A program made the position numbers and the translations under genes. A stretch of DNA of 64,000 nt from JACPFN01 sp964406135 (GTDB taxonomy: Bacteria > Babelota > Babeliae > Babelales > Chromulinivoraceae). Location: assembly GCA_964406135.1 (NCBI GenBank), contig CAYOQO010000003.1, forward strand, positions 1 through 64,000, read 5' to 3'. Below the pieces are notes generated by a model. That model had not been told where the DNA came from, searched no databases, and was given only the letters and a program-made list of their open reading frames with translations. This document shows positions 44,941-54,529 of this stretch, one piece after another (the first letter of the stretch is position 1; every line of letters starts with the position of its first letter).

Positions 44941-46191
44941 ATGATACGATTTATTCACACCGCAGACATTCATTTTGGCATGGAAAATTACGGCCGCATT
45001 GATCCGCATACCGGAATTCATTCCCGATTGCTTGATTTTAAAAAATCATTTGATGTGTGTGTTGATTATGCTATTGCACAAAATGTTGATCTGTTTGTGT
45101 TTGCAGGCGATGCTTACAAAACTGCAAATCCAAGTCCAACGCAACAAAAACTTTTAATGCAATCCTTCATGCGTTTGTATCAAGCAAAAATTCCCGTAAT
45201 CATTGTGATTGGAAATCATGACAATCCTTTAAGTTTTGGTAAAGCAAACGCTTTAGATATTTTTGCACATCTGCCCATTGATGGATTTCATGTATTTGCA
45301 AAACCAGAAACACGCACGATTCAAACCAAATCAGGCCCTGTTCAAATTGTTGGCATTCCTTGGCCAAATCGACACAATTTAGCTCTCAATGCTGCACACG
45401 CACTAACTTCAGCAAGTGAATTAACACAACATATTTCAGAATCACTGGCAAAAATTATTGCAAATTTTGCAACAAAACTTGATCAAACCTTACCTGCAAT
45501 TTTAGTAGGACATCTTACGGTGAGTGCAGGAATTTTTTCAGGTTCTGAAAAACGAGCTGTATATGGCCATGATCCAATTTTACTACCATCTCAATTGGCA
45601 ATTTCACCATTTGATTATGTTGCACTCGGACATTTACATCGCTTTCAAAATGTAAATCCGGATGGAATTATTCCTATTGTTTATTCAGGATCTATCGATC
45701 GCATTGATTTTGGTGAACGAAAAGAAACTAAAGGATTTTGCGACGTAACAATTCATGAAAAATATAAAATAACGTTTGAACATATCGAAATTACAACACG
45801 ACCATTTATTCAAATTGATGTCATTTTAAATGATACTGATGATCAAACTGAACAAATTTTAAAAGTTTTGGCAAAGCATGCAATCGCTGATGCAATTGTA
45901 AAAATTACCTACGAAATTCCTACCACTTGCACTGACAATGTTGATGTCAAACAAATTCAAAAAGATTGCGCCGATGCTATGTTTTTGGTGGGAATTATTC
46001 CAATTCGCACGATTCAAACTCGCGCTCATCGCGATTTACTTCGCCAAGAAATGAACTTGCAAACGTTGCTGCACACTTATTTTGATGCACATGAAGCACT
46101 CAAAAAACGAGCTGATACATTGACACAAAAAGCATTAAACTTAGAAGAAATTGGACATTTATACGAAAAAAATGAAACTGTCGAAAATTAA
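44941..46191 (+). CDS. sbcD: DNA repair exonuclease, SbcD/Mre11 family
   Basis: A 416-residue protein: FIHTADIHFGM (metal Asp and His), LFVFAGDAYK, VIGNHDNP, and a later LVGHLTVSAG and ALGHLHRFQN. These are the metallophosphoesterase motifs of the SbcD/Mre11 nuclease, which processes hairpins and double-strand ends with an SbcC/Rad50 ATPase. No sbcC is adjacent. It begins 6 bases after the glmU-like gene. The assignment to YhaO-like rather than true SbcD cannot be excluded. Confidence 0.9.
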   Translation: MIRFIHTADIHFGMENYGRIDPHTGIHSRLLDFKKSFDVCVDYAIAQNVDLFVFAGDAYKTANPSPTQQKLLMQSFMRLYQAKIPVIIVIGNHDNPLSFGKANALDIFAHLPIDGFHVFAKPETRTIQTKSGPVQIVGIPWPNRHNLALNAAHALTSASELTQHISESLAKIIANFATKLDQTLPAILVGHLTVSAGIFSGSEKRAVYGHDPILLPSQLAISPFDYVALGHLHRFQNVNPDGIIPIVYSGSIDRIDFGERKETKGFCDVTIHEKYKITFEHIEITTRPFIQIDVILNDTDDQTEQILKVLAKHAIADAIVKITYEIPTTCTDNVDVKQIQKDCADAMFLVGIIPIRTIQTRAHRDLLRQEMNLQTLLHTYFDAHEALKKRADTLTQKALNLEEIGHLYEKNETVEN

Positions 46192-46233
46192 AAAAGGTCA
46201 CCTTTTACAGCAACCTTAATTTTTATCTTATTT

Positions 46234-46422
46234 TTAATTTTTATGTATTGGTTTTTTTGTATCACAACGAGTAAATTTTGTTGAACCTTGCCATTGCTTT
46301 ACATGTTCAGATAAATTTTTATCAGAATGTATTCTTGATTGTCTGTCAGAATGACGACGAAACGCTTGTAATTCAACAGATACAACAGTCATAACAGCAA
46401 TCAGAAATAGTACATTTTTCAT
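46234..46422 (-). CDS. Very small exported protein
   Basis: A 62-residue protein: signal peptide (MKNVLFLIAVMTVVSVELQA) and a basic, His/Arg/Ser-rich 42-residue tail. The start is 2 bases after the stop of the SurA-like gene, so it probably ends that operon. No family recognised. Confidence 0.5.
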   Translation of the reverse strand: MKNVLFLIAVMTVVSVELQAFRRHSDRQSRIHSDKNLSEHVKQWQGSTKFTRCDTKKPIHKN

Positions 46423-46424
46423 AC

Positions 46425-47351
46425 TTATCCTTCAGACAATTTTGATTCAGAATTATCAAATGAAATAATATCTACAAATTCACTCACTGATTGATTATAT
46501 TTTGCAAGCATTGACTCTAATCTTTTACGATTCAATGCATCAATAATCGAATTTTTTCGTTCTTCTAAAGTTTTAATGCGTATTGGATCATAAGCAACCA
46601 ATTTCACTAACTCAAATAATCCATCTGATTCTTGAATGTACACACCATCTGGTTGCATAGTTTTGATAAATTTTTGATCATCTTGCAAATCTTCTTCGGC
46701 AACTTTAATAACCTTGCCCCATGAAATCAATCCATCACCATCATTATTATCCACAAGAGCTTTTTCAATTTTATTTTTTATATCTTCTCGACCTTCATCG
46801 CCTTCATAATCAATTCGAGCAATCGAAATTTCGTATGATCCATCCACAAATTCTGGATTATCATTAAAATAATCTAAAATTTCATCTTCGGTAGGCACCA
46901 ACTGAGATTTAAATTTATAATGTGTAAAAAATTCTGTGTTATAAAAAATATTAAGCATTTCCAAGCCTTCAGCCATAGTTCTGCCAACTTCTGAAAACAA
47001 GGTCTCAAATTCAGCATCATTAATTTTAAGTTGCTTTTTAAGCCCTTCAATATATTTTGGAGCGCCATCTGGATCAATTGGCATTTTTTCACTTGCAATT
47101 TGTTGCATCACAATATCTGCTTGAATCTGTTTTTGTAAAGATACAAATTGATTATCAAGAGTTCGTTTCCATGTAAAATCAGTATCTACAAATGGTTTAT
47201 TCCATGCAGGCCCACAAACCACACACTCAATTTTATCAATTAAAAACAGCTCTGCCTGAAATGTTCCAGGCAGAATTACTAAAAAACTAATCAAAACCAT
47301 CTTAAGGATTTGAATCCCCGTTTTCACGGGGACGACGATAGTCGATTTCAT
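46425..47351 (-). CDS. SurA-like periplasmic chaperone candidate
   Basis: A 308-residue protein that overlaps the upstream PpiC lipoprotein gene by 4 bases (ATGA), so translation is coupled. The first 17 residues include VVPVKTGIQ from a palindromic repeat, then a signal peptide (MVLISFLVILPGTFQA). The mature N-terminal domain of about 130 residues is helical in SurA style, then VPTEDEILDYFNDNPE and a region with alternating strands where a PpiC domain would be. Canonical parvulin active-site residues are not evident. A downstream ATG at 47300 would exclude the repeat-coded part. Role inferred: outer-membrane protein folding. Confidence 0.6.
   Translation of the reverse strand: MKSTIVVPVKTGIQILKMVLISFLVILPGTFQAELFLIDKIECVVCGPAWNKPFVDTDFTWKRTLDNQFVSLQKQIQADIVMQQIASEKMPIDPDGAPKYIEGLKKQLKINDAEFETLFSEVGRTMAEGLEMLNIFYNTEFFTHYKFKSQLVPTEDEILDYFNDNPEFVDGSYEISIARIDYEGDEGREDIKNKIEKALVDNNDGDGLISWGKVIKVAEEDLQDDQKFIKTMQPDGVYIQESDGLFELVKLVAYDPIRIKTLEERKNSIIDALNRKRLESMLAKYNQSVSEFVDIISFDNSESKLSEG
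47306..47340. repeat. Palindromic repeat A, inside the SurA-like CDS
   Basis: CCCCGT (47316-47321) pairs with ACGGGG (47326-47331), loop TTTC, flanked by GATTTGAAT and ACGACGAT. In the minus frame it codes V-V-P-V-K-T-G-I-Q, the readout known from bacterial palindromic repeats of the V-I-P-A-K-A-G-I-Q type. Confidence 0.75.
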
Positions 47352-48334
47352 ACTTGTACCGGAGCTTGTTGTTCATCCATATCTTCTGACATTTCTTGCA
47401 ACGCTTGTTGTTTTTTCATTGCTTTATCTTCAAAATATTTTGAATGCTCAACCACGTTTAATTCTGATTTTAATTTTTCCAGAACTGACTCAAGTTGTTG
47501 ACCTTTGCGTTCATCTGAAAGCATTTTTCTCAATCCTTGTTGAATTTCTGGATTTTGCAAATCACGATACACAGTTTCAGTTTTTCCTGTCGCAAGCACA
47601 ACCCAGTATGCACCATCACCAACTTTAATCATTTTGACTGATGGAAATTTTTTCATTTCAAGCACCGTATTTTTAATTGCATCTGCAAATGGAGCTTTTT
47701 CGTTAATTAATGCAGTACCTGGAGTTTGTTTGCTTTCGCTTGCCATAGTTTTGAATGCTGCTGCTTTTTTAACATCTTTAACTTTTGCTAAAAATTGTTC
47801 TGCTTTATTTTTGTCTTCAAAGCGCACAAATGAAATGTCAACGCCACCAGGAGTTGCAGTAAGTCCTGGAATCATATCTTTTTTCTCATGATAATATTGT
47901 GCAACGTCACTATCACTAACTTCAACTGGATGCGCATCATCAAAATGTTTCATGTAAAGTTGTGAATCCATTGCATCATGCAACTGCTTGCGATGTTTTT
48001 GGAACTCTTCAGTTTTATCAATGCCATTTTCTTTTGCCCAAGCTTCCATTAATTTTGCAGTGGTCATTCCACGAAATAAAATATCTTTTTCTGCATTTGG
48101 CATCATTTGAATCAACATATCAATTTGAGCATTTGCTTTGCGCGCCATGTCCAACTGTTCTTCATATTCTTGAGCCGTCAAAACTGGCTTACCATTAATT
48201 TCTAAGAGCACATCAGAACCTGAACATGATCCTGATTTTTCTGATTTTGACATCCAATCACAACCAGCAAATATTAATAATCCGAAAACAGAAAACACCA
48301 AAGAGTAGGTGCGAAAAGTGTTGAAAGATTTCAT
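47348..48334 (-). CDS. PpiC/SurA-like lipoprotein
   Basis: A 328-residue lipoprotein: signal with lipobox LIFAGC (Cys25). A helical N-terminal domain with FRGMTTAKLMEAWAKENGID is followed by SDSDVAQYYHEKKD and a parvulin-like region (GGVDISFVRFEDK, AEQFLAKVKD, PSVKMIKVGDGAYWVVLATG). The C-terminal helical tail is Gln/Glu/Lys-rich. This is the PrsA/SurA layout, an isomerase and holdase for exported proteins. It precedes the SurA-like gene, with which it overlaps by 4 bases. Confidence 0.8.
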   Translation of the reverse strand: MKSFNTFRTYSLVFSVFGLLIFAGCDWMSKSEKSGSCSGSDVLLEINGKPVLTAQEYEEQLDMARKANAQIDMLIQMMPNAEKDILFRGMTTAKLMEAWAKENGIDKTEEFQKHRKQLHDAMDSQLYMKHFDDAHPVEVSDSDVAQYYHEKKDMIPGLTATPGGVDISFVRFEDKNKAEQFLAKVKDVKKAAAFKTMASESKQTPGTALINEKAPFADAIKNTVLEMKKFPSVKMIKVGDGAYWVVLATGKTETVYRDLQNPEIQQGLRKMLSDERKGQQLESVLEKLKSELNVVEHSKYFEDKAMKKQQALQEMSEDMDEQQAPVQV

Positions 48335-48440
48335 AAATTGTTCCTTTAAAACTGTTGAAACGATGTAAGATTACTACCATGTGCAAGATAACAAAAGCAC
48401 ACAAAAATGCAACGCGCGAATGCAAAAATTGCCGCTCGAT

Positions 48441-48473
48441 ATCTCGGACTTGATCAGGGATCCAGACATTAAA
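48441..48473. repeat. Palindromic repeat B remnant
   Basis: ATCTCGGACTTGATCAGGGA followed by TCCAGACATTAAA. The end GGGATCCAGACATTAAA matches repeat E at 60724-60740 except for one base. It lies in the 144-base region before the PpiC gene and reads as WIPDQVRDI in a spurious frame. Confidence 0.65.
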
Positions 48474-48478
48474 ACATT

Positions 48479-49012
48479 TCAACCCTGTGACGCACACCGC
48501 ATATAAAAAACTTTACCTTTTTTGCTCGTCCATATTGATCCCGTAGGCTTTGTTCCATCAGGCATAGTGGCCCCACAAAACAATGCTAGCTCACAGTTAA
48601 TTGCACCATCAAGTTTTGCACCAGTCAAATCTGCGTTTGCAAAATTTGCATAAGCAACATCTGCACCATAAAAATTTGCATTTGATAAATTTGCACCTTC
48701 AAAACTTGTTGACACTAATGTTGCATTAAAAAAATCTGCATTTGATAAATCACAAATTTTATTTGCAATTTCAATTAAATTTGGCTTTGGGTTTGTTGCT
48801 GCTGGAACTTTTGAAAACATGGCACCTGAAAACTGCGCACTATTGAACTTTAAACCTTTAAGCAGATCTCCTGTTCCACGAAAATCACATCGTGAACAAT
48901 TAATAAATTTTTTATTTTTTATCATTGTTTTTAAAATTTTTACATGTTGCGGATTATATGCTCCAAGTACTACAAAATAGGTACATAATAAAATTTTAAT
49001 TATTTGTTTCAT
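48479..49012 (-). CDS. Exported pentapeptide-repeat protein
   Basis: Start at the ATG at 49012; a TTG five codons upstream is less likely. The 177-residue product has a signal peptide (MKQIIKILLCTYFVVLGAY). It has a pentapeptide-repeat region: GLKFNSAQFSGAMF, then consecutive A-D/N-L/F units such as LSNANFYGADVAYANFANADL. This forms a right-handed square beta-helix. It starts 16 bases after the stop of the 49028 membrane-protein gene, so the two probably share an operon. Binding or shielding roles are possible; function unknown. Confidence 0.8.
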   Translation of the reverse strand: MKQIIKILLCTYFVVLGAYNPQHVKILKTMIKNKKFINCSRCDFRGTGDLLKGLKFNSAQFSGAMFSKVPAATNPKPNLIEIANKICDLSNADFFNATLVSTSFEGANLSNANFYGADVAYANFANADLTGAKLDGAINCELALFCGATMPDGTKPTGSIWTSKKGKVFYMRCASQG

Positions 49013-49027
49013 ACTTATGTTCTTCAA

Positions 49028-49540
49028 TTACAAATTTAAAGGTAATACGCCAAAATTATTAATTTTTATTAACACAAAATTATAAACATATCCTGCAATA
49101 ATTACACACATCATTGCTTTCGAAACTATTTGTTGATTCATTTTTTTATCAAAAAGTTCATAAGTTTTGCAAAATAATTTCCATCGAATACATAATAAAA
49201 AACATACTCCAAACACACTTACGAAAAAAATTCCGTAAGGATTCCAATAAGTTGATAATTCTTGAGGTGTTACACCAGGAAATAGAAATCCTAATATTTT
49301 CCAATACAACATCACGCTAATTATCACAAAACCAATTTGAGCAATCGTAACTAAAACATCGATCAACAATAATTGAAAAGCTAGAGGAACCCAAGGTTTA
49401 TGCAATAATTTTTTGGCAACCATTATCTCCAAAATAATTGAACCAATCACTATCCAAAACATTCTAGTAGAAAATCCAGCAATCACGGCAACCAAAGGCA
49501 TCATTAACGGTGAAATTAATGAAAAAAAATCAACATTCAT
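49028..49540 (-). CDS. Integral membrane protein, unknown function
   Basis: A 170-residue protein with about four membrane helices (near 10-25, 27-43, 55-85, 100-118) and a helical C-terminal end that may form a fifth. AAAGAGAGTCTGT precedes the ATG. Loops carry the charges. No family motif is visible. It precedes the pentapeptide-repeat gene with 15 bases between them, suggesting one operon. Confidence 0.65.
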   Translation of the reverse strand: MNVDFFSLISPLMMPLVAVIAGFSTRMFWIVIGSIILEIMVAKKLLHKPWVPLAFQLLLIDVLVTIAQIGFVIISVMLYWKILGFLFPGVTPQELSTYWNPYGIFFVSVFGVCFLLCIRWKLFCKTYELFDKKMNQQIVSKAMMCVIIAGYVYNFVLIKINNFGVLPLNL

Positions 49541-49641
49541 ACAGACTCTCTTTTTTTATACGAAAAAATTAAACTAAAAAATATCCACTAATTTTTGCAC
49601 CAACGGTTGAAATCATACATTTTTCCTTTTTTTACAAAATT

Positions 49642-49944
49642 TTATTCTAAAAATTTTTTTTGCATTGCGCGCAGCTTGAGTCGCATTTTATATGCAGCCT
49701 CATCTACTATAAGACCAGGCATCAACATTTGAAACCAAATTTCATCTTGCTCCCAATTTACTCTCGCGTTATCTTCTTCTTCGTAATATCGTAAATATCT
49801 ATTTAATTTAGAATTCCGCTGCTTTAAACCCCGAGAAACGTATTGAACGGTCCATTTAGATGGTATATGAAATGTTGTAAAACTTGAACTTGCAAAAAAC
49901 TTTAAATTCATCAAAATCATGAACACGCTGATTATTTTTTTCAT
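49642..49944 (-). CDS. Small exported protein, Arg/Lys-rich
   Basis: A 100-residue protein: signal peptide (MKKIISVFMILMNLKFFASS) and a basic mature part with RGLKQRNSKLNRYLRYYEEE and a Trp/Glu/Gln section (NWEQDEIWFQMLMPG), ending in KLRAMQKKF. It follows secA by about 60 bases and may be the last gene of that operon. No family recognised. Confidence 0.6.
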   Translation of the reverse strand: MKKIISVFMILMNLKFFASSSFTTFHIPSKWTVQYVSRGLKQRNSKLNRYLRYYEEEDNARVNWEQDEIWFQMLMPGLIVDEAAYKMRLKLRAMQKKFLE

Positions 49945-50004
49945 GCCTTATCCTTGTAAAAAAATAAAGGAACAATTTTTTGCTCCTTTATCATAATTAT
50001 GTGC

Positions 50005-52545
50005 TTAATTTCCACAACATTTTTTAAATTTTTTGCCAGAACCACACGAACATGGTTCATTACGGCCAAGTTTGTCTTCTTCGCGACGAGCAGATGCAGA
50101 TCCTGATTCTGCTTTTGAATTATCACTTGCATTCATTTTCATATCATGAAGTTCACGTTCTCTGCGCGCAATCAAACGAGATTTATCAAATGCTTCAGGC
50201 TTGATATGGAACAAGTGACGCACAATATCTGCACGAATCTGTTTCATCATTTCTTCAAACATTTCAAATGCTTCTTTTTTATATTCGATTAATGGATTTT
50301 TTTGACCCCAACCCCGAAGACCAATACCTTCTTTAAGGTGATCAATGTTGATCATATGCTGTTTCCAAGCTTGATCAATAGTTTCAAGCATAATCCATTT
50401 TTCAGCTTCTTGAACTTGTTCTGCTCCAACTTCATTTTTAAATGCAATAAATTTTGCATTCACAAAATTTGCCAAATCACGTTCAAAGTCAATTGCATTA
50501 ATTGTTGAAAATTTTGCCTCTTTCAATTCATCCAATGAAATTCCTAAGCCCAACGACGCAGCTTCCAAAATTTGAGCAACTTGCAGTTGAGAAATCGTAT
50601 GATCTGGGCAATGAGCCATCACCAAATCTGCAATCGTTGCAAAAATTAAATCCCCGGTAATTTCTGAAATGTTTTTTGGATCTTTTAAAATATTTTGACG
50701 CAACAAATAAATAACTTTGCGATGTTGATTGACCACGTCATCATACTCAATCAAATGTTTTCGAATTTCAAAATTATGTTTTTCAACTTTTTCTTGAGAA
50801 TGTTCTATCAATTTTGAAACGGTACGTGATTCAATCTGTTCATCTTCTTTCATGCCAGCACGCTCCATAGAACGTTTCATCTGGTCTCCAGCAAAAATTC
50901 TGATCAAATCATCTTCAAGCGAAATATAAAATCTTGATTCACCTGCATCACCCTGACGTCCAGAACGACCACGAAGCTGATTATCAATACGGCGGCTTTC
51001 ATGACGTTCAGTTCCAAGCACATACAAACCACCAGCTGCAAGCGATGTTGGATGCAATTTAATGTCAGTTCCACGCCCAGCCATATTGGTTGCAATCGTC
51101 ACATTGCCAGGTTGTCCTGCAAACGCTACAATTTCTGCTTCACGTGCATGCTGTTTTGCATTAAGCACTTCATGTGCAATATTTTCTTTTGATAAAACTG
51201 CGCTTAATTTTTCTGATTTTTCAACAGCAATGGTACCAATGAGTACCGGCTGTCCTTTTTTATGTCGCTCTTTAACATCTTCTACGATTGCTTTAAATTT
51301 TGCACGCTCAGTTAAAAAGATTAAATCATCTTTATCCATACGAATCATGGCACGATTTGTTGGAATAGAAACCACATCAAGTTTATAAATTTTTGAAAAT
51401 TCTTCAGCTTCAGTCATTGCAGTACCTGTCATACCTGCCAATTTGTTGTACATTCTAAAAAAGTTTTGAAGTGTAATCGATGCCAATGTTTGCGATTCTT
51501 GTTCAATTTTAACATTTTCTTTTGCTTCAATTGCTTGATGCAAACCATCACTGTAACGACGACCAGATAAAATTCGTCCAGTAAATTCATCAACAATGAG
51601 TACCTCACCATCACGAACAACATAATCAACATCAATCTTGAATAAAAAATTTGCACGAAGCGCTTGAGTTACATGATGCAGCAAATTAATATTTTCAACT
51701 GCATATAAATTTTTAACATTTAAAAGATTTTCAATTTTATCATGACCAACTTCAGTCAATTGAATGGAACGAGCTTTTTCATCAATTTCAAAATCGATCG
51801 TAGGGACTAAATCACGCACAACACTTTGTGCTAATTTATACAAATCTGATGATCGCTCTGCAGCACCAGAAATAATGAGTGGAGTTCGAGCTTCGTCAAT
51901 CAAAATTGAGTCACACTCATCAATAATTGCAAAATTTAATTCACGCTGCACATAATCTTCATATCGAAATTTCATATTATCGCGCAAATAATCAAAGCCT
52001 AATTCATTATTCGTTGCATACAACACATCAGCATTGTACTGAGCTTTGCGCTCATGATCATTCATGTCGTGCATGAGCACTCCAACGGTCAACCCTAAAA
52101 ATTCATACATTGGCCGATTCCATTCAGAATCACGACGAGCTAAATAATCATTTACGGTCACCAAATGTGCACCTTTGCCTGACAATGCATTTAAATAAAG
52201 TGCTAATGTTGCTGTTAAAGTTTTTCCTTCACCAGTTTTCATCTCTGCAACTTTTCCTTGATGAAGCACGATCGCACCCATCAATTGCACATCAAACGGT
52301 CGCATACCCAAAGTTCGTTTACATGCTTCACGAGCAACTGCAAAAGCTTGTGGCAAAATATCATCCAAAGTTTTACCGCCAACAATTTGCTGTCGAAACT
52401 GATTTGATTTTTCTTTCAATTCATCATCTGACAAATTTTGCACTGAAGATTCTAAAACATTAATTTGATCAACAATATGTTGTAATTTTTGTACAGCACG
52501 ATCATTTGCACTGCCAAATATTTTAGTCAAAATCTGCGTAATCAT
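50005..52545 (-). CDS. secA: Preprotein translocase ATPase SecA
   Basis: An 846-residue protein of normal SecA length. It has the nucleotide site MKTGEGKT (102-109), the DEAD-like DECDSILIDEARTPLIISG, LAGMTGTAMTEAEEF, GRGTDIKL and GRSGRQGDAG, and a C-terminal zinc-binding SEC-C motif PCSCGSGKKFKKCCG. It drives post-translational export through SecYEG and is the engine for the many signal-peptide proteins here. AAGGTGAAAAATT precedes the ATG. It follows pgeF by 29 bases. Confidence 0.98.
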   Translation of the reverse strand: MITQILTKIFGSANDRAVQKLQHIVDQINVLESSVQNLSDDELKEKSNQFRQQIVGGKTLDDILPQAFAVAREACKRTLGMRPFDVQLMGAIVLHQGKVAEMKTGEGKTLTATLALYLNALSGKGAHLVTVNDYLARRDSEWNRPMYEFLGLTVGVLMHDMNDHERKAQYNADVLYATNNELGFDYLRDNMKFRYEDYVQRELNFAIIDECDSILIDEARTPLIISGAAERSSDLYKLAQSVVRDLVPTIDFEIDEKARSIQLTEVGHDKIENLLNVKNLYAVENINLLHHVTQALRANFLFKIDVDYVVRDGEVLIVDEFTGRILSGRRYSDGLHQAIEAKENVKIEQESQTLASITLQNFFRMYNKLAGMTGTAMTEAEEFSKIYKLDVVSIPTNRAMIRMDKDDLIFLTERAKFKAIVEDVKERHKKGQPVLIGTIAVEKSEKLSAVLSKENIAHEVLNAKQHAREAEIVAFAGQPGNVTIATNMAGRGTDIKLHPTSLAAGGLYVLGTERHESRRIDNQLRGRSGRQGDAGESRFYISLEDDLIRIFAGDQMKRSMERAGMKEDEQIESRTVSKLIEHSQEKVEKHNFEIRKHLIEYDDVVNQHRKVIYLLRQNILKDPKNISEITGDLIFATIADLVMAHCPDHTISQLQVAQILEAASLGLGISLDELKEAKFSTINAIDFERDLANFVNAKFIAFKNEVGAEQVQEAEKWIMLETIDQAWKQHMINIDHLKEGIGLRGWGQKNPLIEYKKEAFEMFEEMMKQIRADIVRHLFHIKPEAFDKSRLIARRERELHDMKMNASDNSKAESGSASARREEDKLGRNEPCSCGSGKKFKKCCGN

Positions 52546-52574
52546 AATTTTTCACCTTCAAATATCAATTCAAT

Positions 52575-53327
52575 TTAAAACAATGCTACCATAGTTACCT
52601 GTCGATTCGCAGATTCTTTTTCTTTGCGAAATGAACAAAAGCCTGCATTACATATAGTACAAAGCGCATTATCAGTGTATATATTCTCAGAAGGTATGCC
52701 AATTTTTTTCAAAAGTTGCTGCAAAAATAAACAATTGTCAAAATAATATTTTAAATTTCGATTTAAAAATGGAAGTTTTTCTTCAAAATATTTTTTTTCA
52801 AAATCCTGCACAAACTGCTGTGAAACTTCGTAACAACACAATCGTGCACTTGGCCCAAAACTGCATTGTAAATTTTTTATCTCAGTTCCATAATTTTGCT
52901 GCATTGCTTGCACAGCCTTTTGCAGCACTCCCAGATAAGAACCTTTCCACCCGGCATGTACTAATCCAACAACATGCAACACAGGATCATACAAAACCAA
53001 TGGAACACAATCTGCAGTCAACACCACTAACCCAATATTTTTTTGATCAGTTATTAAAAAATCACCTTGATGATTGAACCAACTAACATTTTTTTTCATG
53101 CCTTGATCCTCAAATTGAACAGAAAAAGCAGAAAAAAAATCTTTCGTAACAGTAACTCCTAAATTGCCATGAACTTGATCAAGCGCAATAAATTTTTGTA
53201 ATCCAAAATCTTGTACTAAGTTTTGCAATTCAAAAGAAAATCGTGACTCTTTAATATCTGACAAAAATAGAGAAGTTTCTTTATTTCCAAAAAATATTAA
53301 GCGCGAGTCACGACTGTCTTTATTCAT
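52575..53327 (-). CDS. pgeF: Multicopper-oxidase-fold protein of the PgeF/YfiH/LACC1 family
   Basis: A 250-residue protein. LTADCVPLVLYDP, GLVHAGWKGSYLGVL and CSFGPSARLCCYEVS are the conserved blocks with the metal-binding His and Cys, and FCSFRKEKESANRQ ends the family core. Members have purine nucleoside phosphorylase or peptidoglycan-editing activity in the cytoplasm. It lies between ftsZ and secA, a place known in other bacteria. Key residues are kept. Confidence 0.92.
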   Translation of the reverse strand: MNKDSRDSRLIFFGNKETSLFLSDIKESRFSFELQNLVQDFGLQKFIALDQVHGNLGVTVTKDFFSAFSVQFEDQGMKKNVSWFNHQGDFLITDQKNIGLVVLTADCVPLVLYDPVLHVVGLVHAGWKGSYLGVLQKAVQAMQQNYGTEIKNLQCSFGPSARLCCYEVSQQFVQDFEKKYFEEKLPFLNRNLKYYFDNCLFLQQLLKKIGIPSENIYTDNALCTICNAGFCSFRKEKESANRQVTMVALF

Positions 53328-53340
53328 GTTGAACTTTTAA

Positions 53341-54519
53341 TTACTCAATTGTTTGATCTGAAAATTCTTGTTTGCGCAAATACGCTGGCACATCAAGTGA
53401 ATCTGATGCATGCATTTCTGCCTGTTCTGTCATTATTTTAGCTAATTGTGGCTCTTCTGCATAGAATCTTTTTTCTTCAACCTTTGATTGCACAATTGGT
53501 TGAGCAACCGATGCAACAACTTTTTCAGGTTGAACAATTGAAGCAGCTGGTGCAAATCCTGTTGCTACCACAGACACAATAATTTCATCTTCAAGCGTTG
53601 GATCAATTACTGAACCGACAATCACATGCGCACTTGCATTTGATGCATCATAAATCACATTTGCAGCATCATTAATTTCATGCAACGATAAATCTGTACC
53701 GCCACAAACGTTTAATAACACGCCACGCGCACTTTTAATATCCATATTTTCTAAAAGCTCTGATGAAATTGCTTTTTTTGCAGCTTCAATTGCACGATTT
53801 TGTCCATGAGCACTACCCGTACCCATCATTGCAAGCCCCATACCTTTCATGATCGTACGTAAATCTGCAAAATCAACATTGATATGACCTGATCTTGAAA
53901 TGATTGATGAGATACTTTTGACTGAATGAATCAAAAGTTTATTAATCATTTCAAATGCCGCAATCATTGATACTGAACGATCCACAAGGCCTAAAAGTTT
54001 TTCGTTTGGAACCACAATTAATGTATCAACTTCTTTTTTTAAGGTTTCAAGTGACTGCTCAGCCACCATCATGCGACGCTTACCTTCAAAGCTGAACGGT
54101 TTTGTCACAATCGCAATGCTTAAAATGCCACGATCTTTTAATGCTTTTGCCACAACTGGTGCGCCACCAGAACCTGTTCCGCCACCCATACCTGCAACAA
54201 TAACCACGATATCTGCGTCACCAATTTGTTCCATTATACGATCTAAATCTTCTTCAGTTGCTCGACGGCCAACTTCAGGATTTGCACCACAACCAAGACC
54301 TTTGGTTGTTTTTACACCAAGCTGAATTTTATTCATTGCTTTTGACTGACGAAGCGATTGCACATCAGAATTTGCAACCACAAAACTGACTCCATCAACA
54401 TCCAAGAATTCGATCATGCTGTTGACCGTATTACAACCAGCACCACCGATACCCAAAATTTTAATTTTTACGGTTGAAGAATCTTGCACTTGTTCATTTA
54501 AGTTATCAAAGTCGATCAT
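53341..54519 (-). CDS. ftsZ: Cell division protein FtsZ
   Basis: A 392-residue tubulin homologue with GIGGAGCNTVNSMI and the GTP-binding tubulin signature GMGGGTGSGGAP. A variable linker precedes the C-terminal partner-binding peptide DVPAYLRKQ. It assembles the division ring and recruits FtsA. AAGGAGTGATCA precedes the ATG. It follows ftsA after 10 bases. All GTPase motifs look intact. Confidence 0.98.
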   Translation of the reverse strand: MIDFDNLNEQVQDSSTVKIKILGIGGAGCNTVNSMIEFLDVDGVSFVVANSDVQSLRQSKAMNKIQLGVKTTKGLGCGANPEVGRRATEEDLDRIMEQIGDADIVVIVAGMGGGTGSGGAPVVAKALKDRGILSIAIVTKPFSFEGKRRMMVAEQSLETLKKEVDTLIVVPNEKLLGLVDRSVSMIAAFEMINKLLIHSVKSISSIISRSGHINVDFADLRTIMKGMGLAMMGTGSAHGQNRAIEAAKKAISSELLENMDIKSARGVLLNVCGGTDLSLHEINDAANVIYDASNASAHVIVGSVIDPTLEDEIIVSVVATGFAPAASIVQPEKVVASVAQPIVQSKVEEKRFYAEEPQLAKIMTEQAEMHASDSLDVPAYLRKQEFSDQTIE

Positions 54520-54529
54520 TGATCACTCC

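Noticed and set aside
47300..47345. tRNA-like sequence (GGATTTGAATCCCCG)
   Set aside because: It has a T-arm look, but no acceptor, D or anticodon arm fits around it. The hairpin belongs to repeat A.
48258..48497. Minus-strand ORF containing WIPDQVRDI
   Set aside because: Part of its coding potential comes from repeat B and the rest overlaps the PpiC lipoprotein start and the pentapeptide gene's end.
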